From the NCBI RefSeq assembly GCF_009695915.1, contig NZ_VUMZ01000003.1, positions 62,001-126,000 on the forward strand: a stretch of DNA of 64,000 nt, given 5' to 3'. The position numbers were made by a program, and so were the translations under genes. The DNA is from Hornefia butyriciproducens. GTDB taxonomy: Bacteria; Bacillota; Clostridia; Peptostreptococcales; Anaerovoracaceae. Within the stretch, counting starts at the first letter, position 1. Each line of letters starts with the position of its first letter. Positions 51,355-59,707 of the stretch are shown here, one piece after another. The notes below the pieces were generated by a model, which saw only the letters and a program-made list of their open reading frames with translations, was not told the DNA's origin and ran no database searches.

Positions 51355-52190
51355 ACTTTGAGTATTGCGATCAACTGGTGGAGAAGTTCGAGCAGGTCTG
51401 CGAAAAGCCGGAACTTCACAAATCGTCTGTGTATTATACCGGCGTCGACCTCGGAACCGCCTGCGTGGTTGTGGCGGTGCTGGATGAGAACTACGAGCCG
51501 GTGGCAGGATGTTACAAATATGCCGACGTCGTCAGAGACGGCATGGTCGTGGACTACATCGGAGCTGTTCAGATCGTCCGTGAAATGAAGCAGGAATTGG
51601 AGGAGAAACTGGATACAGAACTGGTTTATGCGGCAGCCGCAATCCCGCCGGGAACGGAAACTGTCGATTCCGGTGCCGTGGAGAACGTCGTGCGGGGAGC
51701 AGGATTCACTCTGAGCAACCTGCTGGATGAACCTACAGCTGCGAACGAGGTGCTGAAGATCCAGAACGGAGCGGTTGTCGACATCGGCGGCGGAACGACC
51801 GGAATCTCTATTTTCAAGGACGGAAAGGTTGTTTATATCGCCGACGAACCTACAGGGGGAACACACTTTTCACTGGTTTTGTCCGGCGCTTACAAAATGC
51901 CCTTCGAGGATGCAGAGGTGTTCAAACGGGATCCGGACAATCACAAAGAAATCTTTCCGGTGCTCAAGCCGGTGATCGAAAAGGTCGCGGCCATCATCAA
52001 CGAGCATATCGAGGGACATCAGGTTGAGGAGATCTCCCTTGTTGGAGGAACCTGCTGTCTGACCGGGATCGAAGGTACCATCGAGAAGAAAACAGGAATC
52101 TACACGCATAAACCCAGGAATCCGATGTTCGTCACGCCGCTGGGAATCGCACTCAGCTGCAGGCAGGAGGAATACGAAGGAAAATGGTAG
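51336..52190 (+). CDS. eutJ: EutJ-like chaperone (ASKHA fold)
   Basis: A 284-residue Hsp70-like ATPase fold: YYTGVDLGTACVVVAVLD, YAAAAIPPGTETVDSGA, LLDEPTAANEVLKIQNGAVVD with the phosphate loop VVDIGGGTTGISIF, and the adenosine stretch EISLVGGTCCLTGIEG. EutJ proteins are encoded in many microcompartment operons and are presumed to help fold or load enzymes. ATG at 51336 follows GGAGGGGGAG and overlaps the end of the EutT-like gene. Confidence 0.92.
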   Translation: MSEKRVNFEYCDQLVEKFEQVCEKPELHKSSVYYTGVDLGTACVVVAVLDENYEPVAGCYKYADVVRDGMVVDYIGAVQIVREMKQELEEKLDTELVYAAAAIPPGTETVDSGAVENVVRGAGFTLSNLLDEPTAANEVLKIQNGAVVDIGGGTTGISIFKDGKVVYIADEPTGGTHFSLVLSGAYKMPFEDAEVFKRDPDNHKEIFPVLKPVIEKVAAIINEHIEGHQVEEISLVGGTCCLTGIEGTIEKKTGIYTHKPRNPMFVTPLGIALSCRQEEYEGKW

Positions 52191-52208
52191 ACACGGGAAG
52201 AGGCAGAG

Positions 52209-52520
52209 ATGGAATTCAGAATCATTAAGACCCCCTCGCAGGGGACGATCGATATCCTGATGAGACGTAAGGGAACTCCCTCCTCTCAGAGGCCGGAAAG
52301 CATCGATGCCGTAGGTCTTGTGCAGGGCAGGCTGATTGAAATGGTGGTTGCCGCCGATATCGCAGAAAAAACCGTAGGCGTTACGGTGGAGGATATCAGA
52401 GGCAGCTGTCCGCAGAACATGATTATGCTGGCAATATTCGGAGACACAGCGTCTGTGGAATCAGCGCTCCGCGCGATTCAGGAAGACGCAGAGGGGAGTA
52501 AGTACAGTGCTGACGGCTAA
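52209..52520 (+). CDS. small BMC-domain-like protein
   Basis: A 103-residue protein with weak similarity to a BMC domain: IDAVGLVQGRLIEMVVAADIA, VGVTVEDIRGSCPQNMIML and FGDTASVESALRAI. The final strand-helix (AIFGDTASVESALRAIQED) is the clearest match. It lacks the usual glycine-rich pore loop. Its position between EutJ and the pentamer protein is typical of accessory shell genes. It may be a divergent shell subunit or an assembly factor. Confidence 0.6.
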   Translation: MEFRIIKTPSQGTIDILMRRKGTPSSQRPESIDAVGLVQGRLIEMVVAADIAEKTVGVTVEDIRGSCPQNMIMLAIFGDTASVESALRAIQEDAEGSKYSADG

Positions 52521-52770
52521 GCTGATTGATAATATCTGGGCGACCAGAAAGACGCCGCTTCTGAACGGATACAAGTTGATGCTTGTGGAAGTGATCGGCG
52601 GAGGGAAGAATGATGGACAGCGCCTTGTGGCGGTGGATACCATCAGTTCCGGAATCGGAGACAGAGTACTGGTAACGCTGGGATCGTCCGCCAGAAGAAT
52701 GGTGGAGGATGACAGCATACCGGTCGATGCCGCGATTGTCGGTATCATAGATGAAGACTGTGAATTTTAG
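52507..52770 (+). CDS. eutN: EutN/CcmL-type pentameric vertex protein
   Basis: An 87-residue BMV protein that caps the shell vertices as a pentamer: LIDNIWATRKTPLLNGYKLMLVEV, QRLVAVDTISSGIGDRVLV, LGSSARRMVEDDSIPVDAAIVGIID. The family motif is VDAAIVGIID at the C-terminus and GxGxxVL in the middle. Start is GTG at 52507 after GAGGGGAG, overlapping the previous gene by 14 bases. Only one pentamer gene is present in the window. Confidence 0.93.
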   Translation: MLTAKLIDNIWATRKTPLLNGYKLMLVEVIGGGKNDGQRLVAVDTISSGIGDRVLVTLGSSARRMVEDDSIPVDAAIVGIIDEDCEF

Positions 52771-52788
52771 GAGTCTGGGAGGTATAGT

Positions 52789-54117
52789 ATGGCGCTTCTG
52801 GATCAAATCAAAAGTGCGGGCGTGATCGGAGCCGGCGGAGCCGGATTTCCAACTCATGCTAAATTGACATCAAATGCAGATTACATTCTGATGAACGGAG
52901 CGGAGTGCGAGCCGCTGCTCCGCGTGGATCAGCAGCTGATGGCCATGTACCCGGAGGAAATCATCAGGGGATTTGAGATGGCCGGAAGGATGGTCGGCGC
53001 GAAACAGGCGATCATCGGAATCAAAGGAAAGCATGGCGACGTAATTCAGATTCTCAGAGACACGATTGACAGAATCGGTTTCACTGATTACGTTTCTGTA
53101 GGGATTCTGCCGGATATCTATCCTGCGGGAGACGAGCAGGTTCTGGTCTATCAGCTGACCGGAAGAGTGGTTCCGGAGGCGGGGATCCCTATCATGTGCG
53201 GCTGTGTCGTCATGAATTCTGAGACGGCGCTGAACGTTTACAACGCATCAAAGGGACTTCCGGTCACGGAGACCTACGTCACGGTGGCGGGCGACATTCC
53301 CAACCGGCTGACACTGAAGGTCCCTGTGGGAACACCGGTGCTGGATGTGCTGAAGCTGTCGGGAATCACGGATTTCTCTGAATACAAAGTTATCGACGGC
53401 GGACCGATGATGGGACCGCTGCTGGCAGATATCCATGGTTTTGTCGTCAAGAAGAACAAAGGATATGTCATCCTGAGGAAGGATCATCCGCTTATCAGAA
53501 AGAAGGAAGTCACCGATCCGCAGGCGCGGAAAATCAATCACGCCACCTGTGAGCAGTGTCGTATGTGCACGGATATGTGCCCCAGAGCGCTGATCGGACA
53601 CGATACGGCACCGCATAAAGCGATGCGGTTCATGCTCTACGGCGGAGACGACATGCAGGGAAAGACCATCGGACAGCTCTGCTGCCAGTGTAATCTTTGT
53701 GAATACTTCGCATGTCCGATAGGACTCCATCCCAAGATGGCCAACATGGCCCTGAAGGATGAGACGATGAAGGCGGGCGTCCGGTTCCAGAGAGACGAGA
53801 ACCGGGAATACAAGCCGAACAAGAACAGAGACTGGCGTCTGGTTCCGAGCCATCGCCTGATCGCCAGGATCGGGCTCACCGGGTTTGACGCTCCCGCGCC
53901 GATGTCTGACATCCGGTTGGAGCCTCAGGAAGTGCATATCATGCTGTCTCAGCATGTAGGCGCACCTGCGCAGCCGATTGTCCGCGCGGGCGATAGAGTA
54001 ACCGTCGGTCAGATGATCGGCAGAATTCCGGAGGATGCTTTAGGCGCGGCTGTACACGCCAGCATCGGTGGAGAAGTAACCGAAGTCACAGACAAGTACA
54101 TCGCGATTAGGAGGTAG
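52789..54117 (+). CDS. pduS: PduS-like Fe-S flavoprotein (RnfC family)
   Basis: A 442-residue redox protein: Gly-rich NADH/FMN domain at the start (GVIGAGGAGFPTHAKL, MNGAECEPLLRVD), SLBB-type central domain, then two [4Fe-4S] motifs, CEQCRMCTDMCPRAL and CCQCNLCEYFACPIG, and a barrel-like C-terminus. PduS oxidises NADH and can pass electrons through the shell to PduT. In this operon it may be the main outlet for NADH, because no alcohol dehydrogenase gene is present. The pduT-like gene follows after four bases. Confidence 0.93.
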   Translation: MALLDQIKSAGVIGAGGAGFPTHAKLTSNADYILMNGAECEPLLRVDQQLMAMYPEEIIRGFEMAGRMVGAKQAIIGIKGKHGDVIQILRDTIDRIGFTDYVSVGILPDIYPAGDEQVLVYQLTGRVVPEAGIPIMCGCVVMNSETALNVYNASKGLPVTETYVTVAGDIPNRLTLKVPVGTPVLDVLKLSGITDFSEYKVIDGGPMMGPLLADIHGFVVKKNKGYVILRKDHPLIRKKEVTDPQARKINHATCEQCRMCTDMCPRALIGHDTAPHKAMRFMLYGGDDMQGKTIGQLCCQCNLCEYFACPIGLHPKMANMALKDETMKAGVRFQRDENREYKPNKNRDWRLVPSHRLIARIGLTGFDAPAPMSDIRLEPQEVHIMLSQHVGAPAQPIVRAGDRVTVGQMIGRIPEDALGAAVHASIGGEVTEVTDKYIAIRR

Positions 54118-54121
54118 CAGG

Positions 54122-54670
54122 ATGCAGAGAGCGATAGGAATGGTCGAATTTACGAGCATTGCGCGCGGCATATATGTAGCGGATCAGATGGTCAAGATCT
54201 CAGAGGTGGAGATTGTCACGTCGGTCAGCACCTGCCCGGGCAAGTACATCACTATTGTGACCGGCGATGTTGCGGCGGTTCAGTCCTCCGTAGCATTAGG
54301 AGAACAGCTGGCCGAAGAATTCTTTGTGGATTCGATTGTCGTGCCGAATGTAACAGAATCCGTATTCCCGGCGATTACCGGCGCAACGATGCCGGAGAAG
54401 CTGGATGCCGTCGGAATTATGGAATCCTTCTCACTGGCGACGATGATCATCGCGGCAGATGAGATTCTCAAGTCAGCGGAGCTGGAGCCCATTGAACTGA
54501 GACTCGGCAATGGATTGGGCGGCAAATCATACTTCACCTTTACCGGAGAGGTTGCGGCAGTTCAGACCGGTGTCGATACCGGTATGGCAATTGCGAAGGA
54601 AAAGGGACTTCTGGTCAACGCGGAAGTTATTCCATCACCTTCCGATCGATTGATAGAATCACTACTATAA
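54122..54670 (+). CDS. pduT: PduT-like two-domain BMC-T shell protein
   Basis: A 182-residue trimer-forming shell protein with two BMC domains (1-90, AIGMVEFTSIARGIYVADQM, and 95-182, AVGIMESFSLATMIIAADEI). Cys38 in VSTCPGKYIT is at the position where Salmonella PduT binds a central [4Fe-4S] cluster. It would carry electrons across the shell from PduS. The two genes are adjacent, which supports this pairing. Confidence 0.93.
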   Translation: MQRAIGMVEFTSIARGIYVADQMVKISEVEIVTSVSTCPGKYITIVTGDVAAVQSSVALGEQLAEEFFVDSIVVPNVTESVFPAITGATMPEKLDAVGIMESFSLATMIIAADEILKSAELEPIELRLGNGLGGKSYFTFTGEVAAVQTGVDTGMAIAKEKGLLVNAEVIPSPSDRLIESLL

Positions 54671-54688
54671 TGAAAGGAGTGAAACTAA

Positions 54689-55372
54689 ATGAAAACGTTG
54701 ATAACTGAGAAGTGTGTCAGAGAATTCATCGAGAAGGGACAGAAGAGCATCTGCATTGACGATAACACTCTGATCACACCGGCCGCTCGGGACATGATAC
54801 GCGCGAACGGAATCGAGCTTACGGAAGGCTGCGCGCCGGCCGCCGGCTGCTGTACACCGGCTGCGCCCGCGGCACAGACGACATCCGCTGCACAGCCCGC
54901 GTGTGAAGGAGACAGCCTGAGCAGCGACATGATCTATCAGGTGCTGAAGAAACTGGCGGATCAGGGACTGCTGGACGGATTCGTCAACAGCCTGAATGCG
55001 GCGTCCGGAAATGCTCCCTACACCGCGGAATGTGAGAACGGTCTGAAACTGGTCCGGGGACAGGGCATCAAAATGGAGGTTCTGGATACCGGAGTGCCTG
55101 CTGATTACGGCAAAGTCATGTACCAGGAGATCGTCGGGGCGGATGACGGCGCTTCAGTGGCATCCGGCTTCATGACGGTGGATCACTGCACATTCGACTA
55201 TCCGGTGGAAATCCAGGAAACGCATTATGTTGTCGAGGGACAGATGACGATCACAATCGACGGAAAAGAGCATACGGCTTATCCAGGCGATACGTTCTTC
55301 ATCCAGAAGGGACAGCAGGTCCGCTTCAGCAGCGGCGACACATTTGCCAAGACGTTCTACGCAACGTATTAA
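54689..55372 (+). CDS. eutQ: EutQ-like cupin protein
   Basis: A 227-residue protein with an N-terminal 45-residue module (ITEKCVREFIEKGQKSICI, LITPAARDMIRANGIEL), an Ala/Cys/Pro linker (APAAGCCTPAAPAAQTT), and a C-terminal cupin (HCTFDYPVEIQETHYVVEG, YPGDTFFIQKGQQVRF). EutQ proteins have been reported to work as acetate kinases, which would turn PduL-made acetyl phosphate into acetate plus ATP. The N-terminal module resembles that of the EutT-like protein at 50695. AAAGGAGTG precedes ATG 54689. Confidence 0.9.
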   Translation: MKTLITEKCVREFIEKGQKSICIDDNTLITPAARDMIRANGIELTEGCAPAAGCCTPAAPAAQTTSAAQPACEGDSLSSDMIYQVLKKLADQGLLDGFVNSLNAASGNAPYTAECENGLKLVRGQGIKMEVLDTGVPADYGKVMYQEIVGADDGASVASGFMTVDHCTFDYPVEIQETHYVVEGQMTITIDGKEHTAYPGDTFFIQKGQQVRFSSGDTFAKTFYATY

Positions 55373-55419
55373 TAGATGAAAGCAGTTAACGACGAGTAAT
55401 CTGAAAAGGAGCAATTACT

Positions 55420-56088
55420 ATGAAAGCAATTGGTATGATTGAAACAAAGGGTCTGGTTCCCGCAATCGAAAGTGCCGATGCGATGCTGAAGGCAGCGGAG
55501 GTTACGCTGATCGAAAGAAGATTCGTAAAGGGCGGACTTGTGACGATCGTGATTGCCGGTGATGTAGCGGCCTGCAAGGCTTCCGTCGATGCGGCGGCGT
55601 CAGCGGTTCAGAGAATGGGCGGTGAGATTGTTTCAACTCACGTCATTCCGAGACCGCATTCGACACTCAGCGGTCTGATCGTGAACAGGATTCCCGGGGA
55701 TGATGAAGAAATCTCCGATCCTGACGATGAGGAGTCTCACATAAGTAGCCGGAACAAAGAAAATGAAGGCGGAGGAACTCCGTCGGAGACGGTAGAAGAG
55801 GCAGAGGAACACGCGGAGAATACAACGGAAGAACCCGCGGAAATCGAAGAGACCGGGGAGAGCAGAACGGTCGAAATCCCTGAAAATCTCCATAAGGCAG
55901 AGCTCGACGAGATTGTTGAGGCCAAAGGCGCCGACGCAGTCCGGGAGATCCTTTCCGGGAAGAAGGTAGTTGAGCTGAGGACACTGGCTCGTGAATATAA
56001 CGGACAGTTCGGCATCTCAGGCAGAGAAATTACCCACTCGAACAAATCAGCGCTCATTGATCAGTTCGAGGAATACTACAAGAAATAA
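55420..56088 (+). CDS. BMC-H shell protein with SAP/HeH-like C-terminal domain
   Basis: A 222-residue protein. Residues 1-90 are a PduA-like BMC domain ([50 protein letters not shown]). A long acidic, probably unstructured linker follows (about 95-155, rich in Glu and Asp). The last 65 residues (KAELDEIVEAKGADAVREIL, VVELRTLAREYNG, THSNKSALIDQFEEYYKK) fold as a helix-extended-helix of the SAP/HeH type, which often binds nucleic acid. EutK and PduK are other shell proteins with extra C-terminal domains. Tethering to the nucleoid or to other cargo is possible. Confidence 0.85.
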   Translation: MKAIGMIETKGLVPAIESADAMLKAAEVTLIERRFVKGGLVTIVIAGDVAACKASVDAAASAVQRMGGEIVSTHVIPRPHSTLSGLIVNRIPGDDEEISDPDDEESHISSRNKENEGGGTPSETVEEAEEHAENTTEEPAEIEETGESRTVEIPENLHKAELDEIVEAKGADAVREILSGKKVVELRTLAREYNGQFGISGREITHSNKSALIDQFEEYYKK

Positions 56089-56122
56089 CAAGTTTTAGCA
56101 ATTTAAAAGGAGGTGCTGCATA

Positions 56123-57799
56123 ATGGAGAATATGGATTTTGATCTGCGCTCCGTACAGGAGGCCAGAGATCTTGCCAGAGCCGGTCAGATCGCGACAGAG
56201 CAGATCGCTACATACACAGATGAGCAAATCGATAAGATCCTGCAGAACATGGTACGCGTAGCGGAAGAGCACGCATATGAGCTGGCGCAGATGGCTGTTG
56301 AGGAAACGGGTTTCGGAAAGGTTCCGGACAAGACCTACAAGAATCATTTCGCCTCAACCGTTCTCTACAATTATATTAAGGGAATGAAGACATCCGGCGT
56401 TCTCCGGGAGGATCCGGTCAACAAAACAATCGAGATCGCAGAGCCGGTCGGGCTCCTGCTGGGAATTGTTCCCTCCACGAATCCGACATCGACCGCGATT
56501 TTCAAATCAATGATCGCGGTCAAGGCGAGAAATGCGATTGTTTTCGCTCCGCATCCATCTGCAAAGAAATGTACGCTCAGAGCAGCTACATTAATGAAGG
56601 AAGCGGCAGAAGCGGCGGGTGCACCGGCAAACACCATCGGATGCGTTTCGATGCCCAGCATGCCCGCAACTAACGAACTGATGCATCATCCGGACGTCAA
56701 GATGATCATTGCCACCGGCGGTCCGGGAATGGTCAAGGCTGCGTACAGCTCCGGTAAACCGGCTCTTGGCGTCGGCGCAGGGAACTCCCCGGCGTACATC
56801 GAGAGAACAGCGAATGTTGCAGAGGCTGTGAAGAACATTATTGCGAGCAAGAGCTTTGACTACGGCACAATCTGTGCGTCTGAGCAGTCAGTCATCGCAG
56901 AGGAATGCAACAAAGATCAGGTCATCGAGGAATTCCGGAAGCAGGGCGGATATTTCATGAGCCCCGAGGAAACTGAGAAGGTCTGCAAGATTCTGTTCCG
57001 GCCGGGAACGACTTCCATGAGCGCCAAGTTTGTCGGAAGATCTCCGCTGGTCATCGCGAACGCGGCGGGATTCAGTGTCCCTGACAACACAAAGGTACTG
57101 ATCGGACCGATGGGCGGCGTCGGAAAAGAGTATCCGCTGTCCTTCGAGAAGTTGACCTCCGTGCTGGCGTTCTACACAGTGAAGGACTGGCACGAAGCAT
57201 GTGAACTCAGCAAAAAACTCCTGCAGAACGGAATCGGCCATACGATGAGCATCCATACGCAGGACAGAAATATGGTTATGGAATTCTCCGCGAAACCGGC
57301 GTCCAGAATTCTGGTCAACACCGGCGGAAGCATGGGTGGCGTCGGTGCGAGCACCGGTTTGGCTCCATCCTTCACACTGGGATGCGGAACCTGGGGCGGA
57401 AGTTCTGTTTCGGAGAATGTATCGCCGCTGCACCTGATCAATGTCAAACGAGTCGCTTACGGCCTCGTGGACTGTGCGAACCTGGCGGCGAACGATCCGA
57501 CGTTCAATCATCCTGAGCTGAACGGCGGATATGCTCCGGCGCAGGTTGCTCCGCAGTGCACACCGGCTCCCGCAGCACCTGTACAGAGTTATATCGGATA
57601 CAGCCCCACCTGCGGAACCTGTGCTCCGTACAGCCCGGTAAATATCACAGGAGCACCGTCTCCTTCCGAGATCCAGAACGGAGCGGCGTCTGCGGCTCCC
57701 GCACCGCAGGCAGCGCCGGCGGCAGGGGATCAGGGAATCAACACTGCCCAGCTGAATGACATGATCAATTCCATGGTGAAGGCTCTGAAAGGAGAATGA
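56123..57799 (+). CDS. CoA-acylating acetaldehyde dehydrogenase with C-terminal targeting peptide
   Basis: Oxidises acetaldehyde to acetyl-CoA with NAD. The 558-residue enzyme has [55 protein letters not shown] and the catalytic Cys251 in [12 protein letters not shown]. After residue 460 comes an Ala/Pro/Gln-rich linker ([15 protein letters not shown]) and an amphipathic tail [17 protein letters not shown], the typical encapsulation peptide of glycyl-radical compartments. It is the only catalytically competent aldehyde dehydrogenase of the operon. GGAGG precedes ATG 56123. Confidence 0.94.
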   Translation: MENMDFDLRSVQEARDLARAGQIATEQIATYTDEQIDKILQNMVRVAEEHAYELAQMAVEETGFGKVPDKTYKNHFASTVLYNYIKGMKTSGVLREDPVNKTIEIAEPVGLLLGIVPSTNPTSTAIFKSMIAVKARNAIVFAPHPSAKKCTLRAATLMKEAAEAAGAPANTIGCVSMPSMPATNELMHHPDVKMIIATGGPGMVKAAYSSGKPALGVGAGNSPAYIERTANVAEAVKNIIASKSFDYGTICASEQSVIAEECNKDQVIEEFRKQGGYFMSPEETEKVCKILFRPGTTSMSAKFVGRSPLVIANAAGFSVPDNTKVLIGPMGGVGKEYPLSFEKLTSVLAFYTVKDWHEACELSKKLLQNGIGHTMSIHTQDRNMVMEFSAKPASRILVNTGGSMGGVGASTGLAPSFTLGCGTWGGSSVSENVSPLHLINVKRVAYGLVDCANLAANDPTFNHPELNGGYAPAQVAPQCTPAPAAPVQSYIGYSPTCGTCAPYSPVNITGAPSPSEIQNGAASAAPAPQAAPAAGDQGINTAQLNDMINSMVKALKGE

Positions 57800-57802
57800 T
57801 AA

Positions 57803-58471
57803 ATGGAGAATTATGAACAGCTGATCAGACAGCTTGTCGATGCGGCCATGGCCAGCGCAGGAAAAACTGCAGCCGGCTGCGGGGCAGAAACCTGTGCAGA
57901 CGGGTCGGATATTCCGGTAGGCGTATCCAATCGGCATCTGCATTTGTCCCAGCAGGATCTGAATGTACTGTTCGGCTCAGGATATGAACTGACTGCCATC
58001 AAGGATCTTGGCCAGCCGGGACAGTTCGCCTGTAAGGAGACGCTGACCGTCTGCGGTCCGAAAGGAGCGATTGAAAAGGTTCGTGTTCTCGGTCCGGTCA
58101 GAAGCAGGACACAGGTTGAAATCCTGGCCGGAGACGGCTTCAGGCTCGGCGTCAAAGCACCGGTTCGTCAGTCGGGTGATCTGACCGGTACGCCGGGTGT
58201 CACGCTGGTCGGCCCCAAAGGGAGCGTAGTGCTGACAGAGGGAACGATTGTCGCTCAGCGTCACATCCATATGACTCCTGCGGAGGCGGAGCGATATGGT
58301 GTTAAAGACGGCGATGTGGTCTCCATCGATTTTGATACGGAACGCGGCGGTGTTATGAGGAATGTGCTTATCAGAGCAACCGACACCAGCGCACTGGAAT
58401 GCCACGTAGATACGGAGGAAGCGAACGCTTTCGGCGTCAGCTCCAAATCGCATTTCAGGATCATAAAATAG
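57803..58471 (+). CDS. pduL: PduL-type phosphotransacylase
   Basis: Converts acetyl-CoA and phosphate to acetyl phosphate, recycling CoA inside the shell. The 222-residue protein has a helical N-terminal targeting peptide (NYEQLIRQLVDAAMASAG), then two PduL domains: VGVSNRHLHLSQQDLNVLF and KDLGQPGQFACKETLTV, GPVRSRTQVEIL, and AQRHIHMTPAEAERYGVKDG. The histidines of RHLHLS and QRHIHM bind the zinc ions. Starts three bases after the aldehyde dehydrogenase stop, matching its use of that product. Confidence 0.95.
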   Translation: MENYEQLIRQLVDAAMASAGKTAAGCGAETCADGSDIPVGVSNRHLHLSQQDLNVLFGSGYELTAIKDLGQPGQFACKETLTVCGPKGAIEKVRVLGPVRSRTQVEILAGDGFRLGVKAPVRQSGDLTGTPGVTLVGPKGSVVLTEGTIVAQRHIHMTPAEAERYGVKDGDVVSIDFDTERGGVMRNVLIRATDTSALECHVDTEEANAFGVSSKSHFRIIK

Positions 58472-58529
58472 TTGAAAAATGTTAAATAACAATATAAAAT
58501 CTAATTAGAAATATTAGGAGGATAAGAAA

Positions 58530-58817
58530 ATGGCTAAGTATGATGCATTGGGAATGATCGAAACTAAGGGACTGGTTGGATCCATCGAGGCTGCAGATGC
58601 TATGGTAAAAGCGGCGAATGTATATCTGATCGGCAGAGAGTTCGTAGGCGGAGGACTGGTAACCGTCATGGTCAGAGGCGATGTCGGTGCGGTCAAGGCT
58701 GCTACAGACGCTGGTGCCGCTGCCGCGCAGCGTGTCGGCGAACTGCTGTCCGTACACGTGATTCCTCGTCCGCACGTTGAGGTTGAGGGAATCCTGCCGT
58801 CGATTGAAGGAAAATAA
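58530..58817 (+). CDS. BMC-H shell protein (PduA/PduJ-like)
   Basis: A 95-residue canonical hexamer subunit: [46 protein letters not shown] and [16 protein letters not shown] (cores VETKGL-type and [10 protein letters not shown]). It is the most standard shell protein here and probably the major one. An AT-rich 58-base spacer with TTGAAA and TATAAA (15 bases apart) precedes it and may supply extra transcripts. Last gene of the cut operon. Confidence 0.94.
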   Translation: MAKYDALGMIETKGLVGSIEAADAMVKAANVYLIGREFVGGGLVTVMVRGDVGAVKAATDAGAAAAQRVGELLSVHVIPRPHVEVEGILPSIEGK

Positions 58818-58888
58818 GCTGTCGGGGATTTACGGAAGAAACAGACGTAAGATCGCTTAACAATTCAATCGAGCCATTCTGAAAATAT

Positions 58889-58930
58889 GACGTGCGGTGC
58901 GGAAGGAATTTCCCTGCCGCACGTCGTTTT
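58889..58930 (+). terminator. terminator of the cut operon
   Basis: GACGTGCGG (58889-58897) pairs with CCGCACGTC (58917-58925), with an inner GGAA/TTCC helix, followed by GTTTT. Confidence 0.75.
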
Positions 58931-59012
58931 AGATGTTTTGTGTCAACGTCTGCGGAATCTGATGCGATTTCGCGAGCGAACACTTGTTTCAAACGAATAA
59001 GGCAGGCAAAAA

Positions 59013-59558
59013 ATGAGTAAAACGATTTTAGTCCTTACAGGAAGTCCGCGTCAGGGAGGAAATTCCGACATCATGGCGGAGGCATTTATTCAGGGCGCAC
59101 AGAGCCGTGGACACCGGATCCTGCGTTTCGATGCGGGAAGAAAAAATGTGACCGGCTGTGTCGCATGCAAGACATGCTTCAGCACCGGACATCCATGTTC
59201 CTGGCAGGACGATTTTGAAGAATTCGCATCCTGTCTCCAACAGGCGGATACACTGGCGATTTTCACTCCTCTGTACTGGTTTTCTTTTCCGGCGCAGGTG
59301 AAGGCCACTATCGATAAGATGTATTCTTTCTTCTGCTCCGGAACCGAACTTCCGGTGAAGGAGAGTTTCATGGTTATCTGCTGCGAACTGCCTGATCCGT
59401 CGGCTTGTGACGGAGCGGTGACGACATATCGGAAAATCGCGGATATCATGAAATGGGAAGACCGCGGACACATTGTCGTTCCGGGAGTCGGTGAACCCGG
59501 AGATGTGCTCAGAACTCCGGCTGTCGACGGTATGAGACGTATCGGCGAAGCAATTTAA
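59013..59558 (+). CDS. NADPH-dependent FMN reductase/flavodoxin-like protein
   Basis: A 181-residue flavoprotein: the FMN phosphate loop VLTGSPRQGGNSDIMAEA, a CVACKTCFSTGHPC cysteine group (CxxCxxC-x5-C) and TPLYWFSFPAQVKATIDKM. This is the iron-sulfur flavoprotein-like NAD(P)H reductase family, which often accompanies redox or detoxification genes in Clostridia. It has its own terminator and lies 195 bases after the cut operon terminator, so it is probably separate from it. Substrate unknown. Confidence 0.82.
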   Translation: MSKTILVLTGSPRQGGNSDIMAEAFIQGAQSRGHRILRFDAGRKNVTGCVACKTCFSTGHPCSWQDDFEEFASCLQQADTLAIFTPLYWFSFPAQVKATIDKMYSFFCSGTELPVKESFMVICCELPDPSACDGAVTTYRKIADIMKWEDRGHIVVPGVGEPGDVLRTPAVDGMRRIGEAI

Positions 59559-59576
59559 CAAGCATGAGAAAATAAA

Positions 59577-59622
59577 CAGAGCTGCCGCACTGAATCAGGA
59601 ATCAGTGTGACAGCTCTGTTTT
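59577..59622 (+). terminator. terminator after the flavoprotein gene
   Basis: CAGAGCTG (59577-59584) pairs with CAGCTCTG (59611-59618), with inner CACTGA/TCAGTG, followed by TTTTG. The foot matches that of the hairpin at 42137. Confidence 0.8.
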
Positions 59623-59707
59623 GATAGTGAACTGAAGATGAGTACAAAGGATGTGAACAGGCAGCGGAAGCAGTGCGTTCGTTCGGTTCCCGCCACGCAG
59701 ACGTCCG

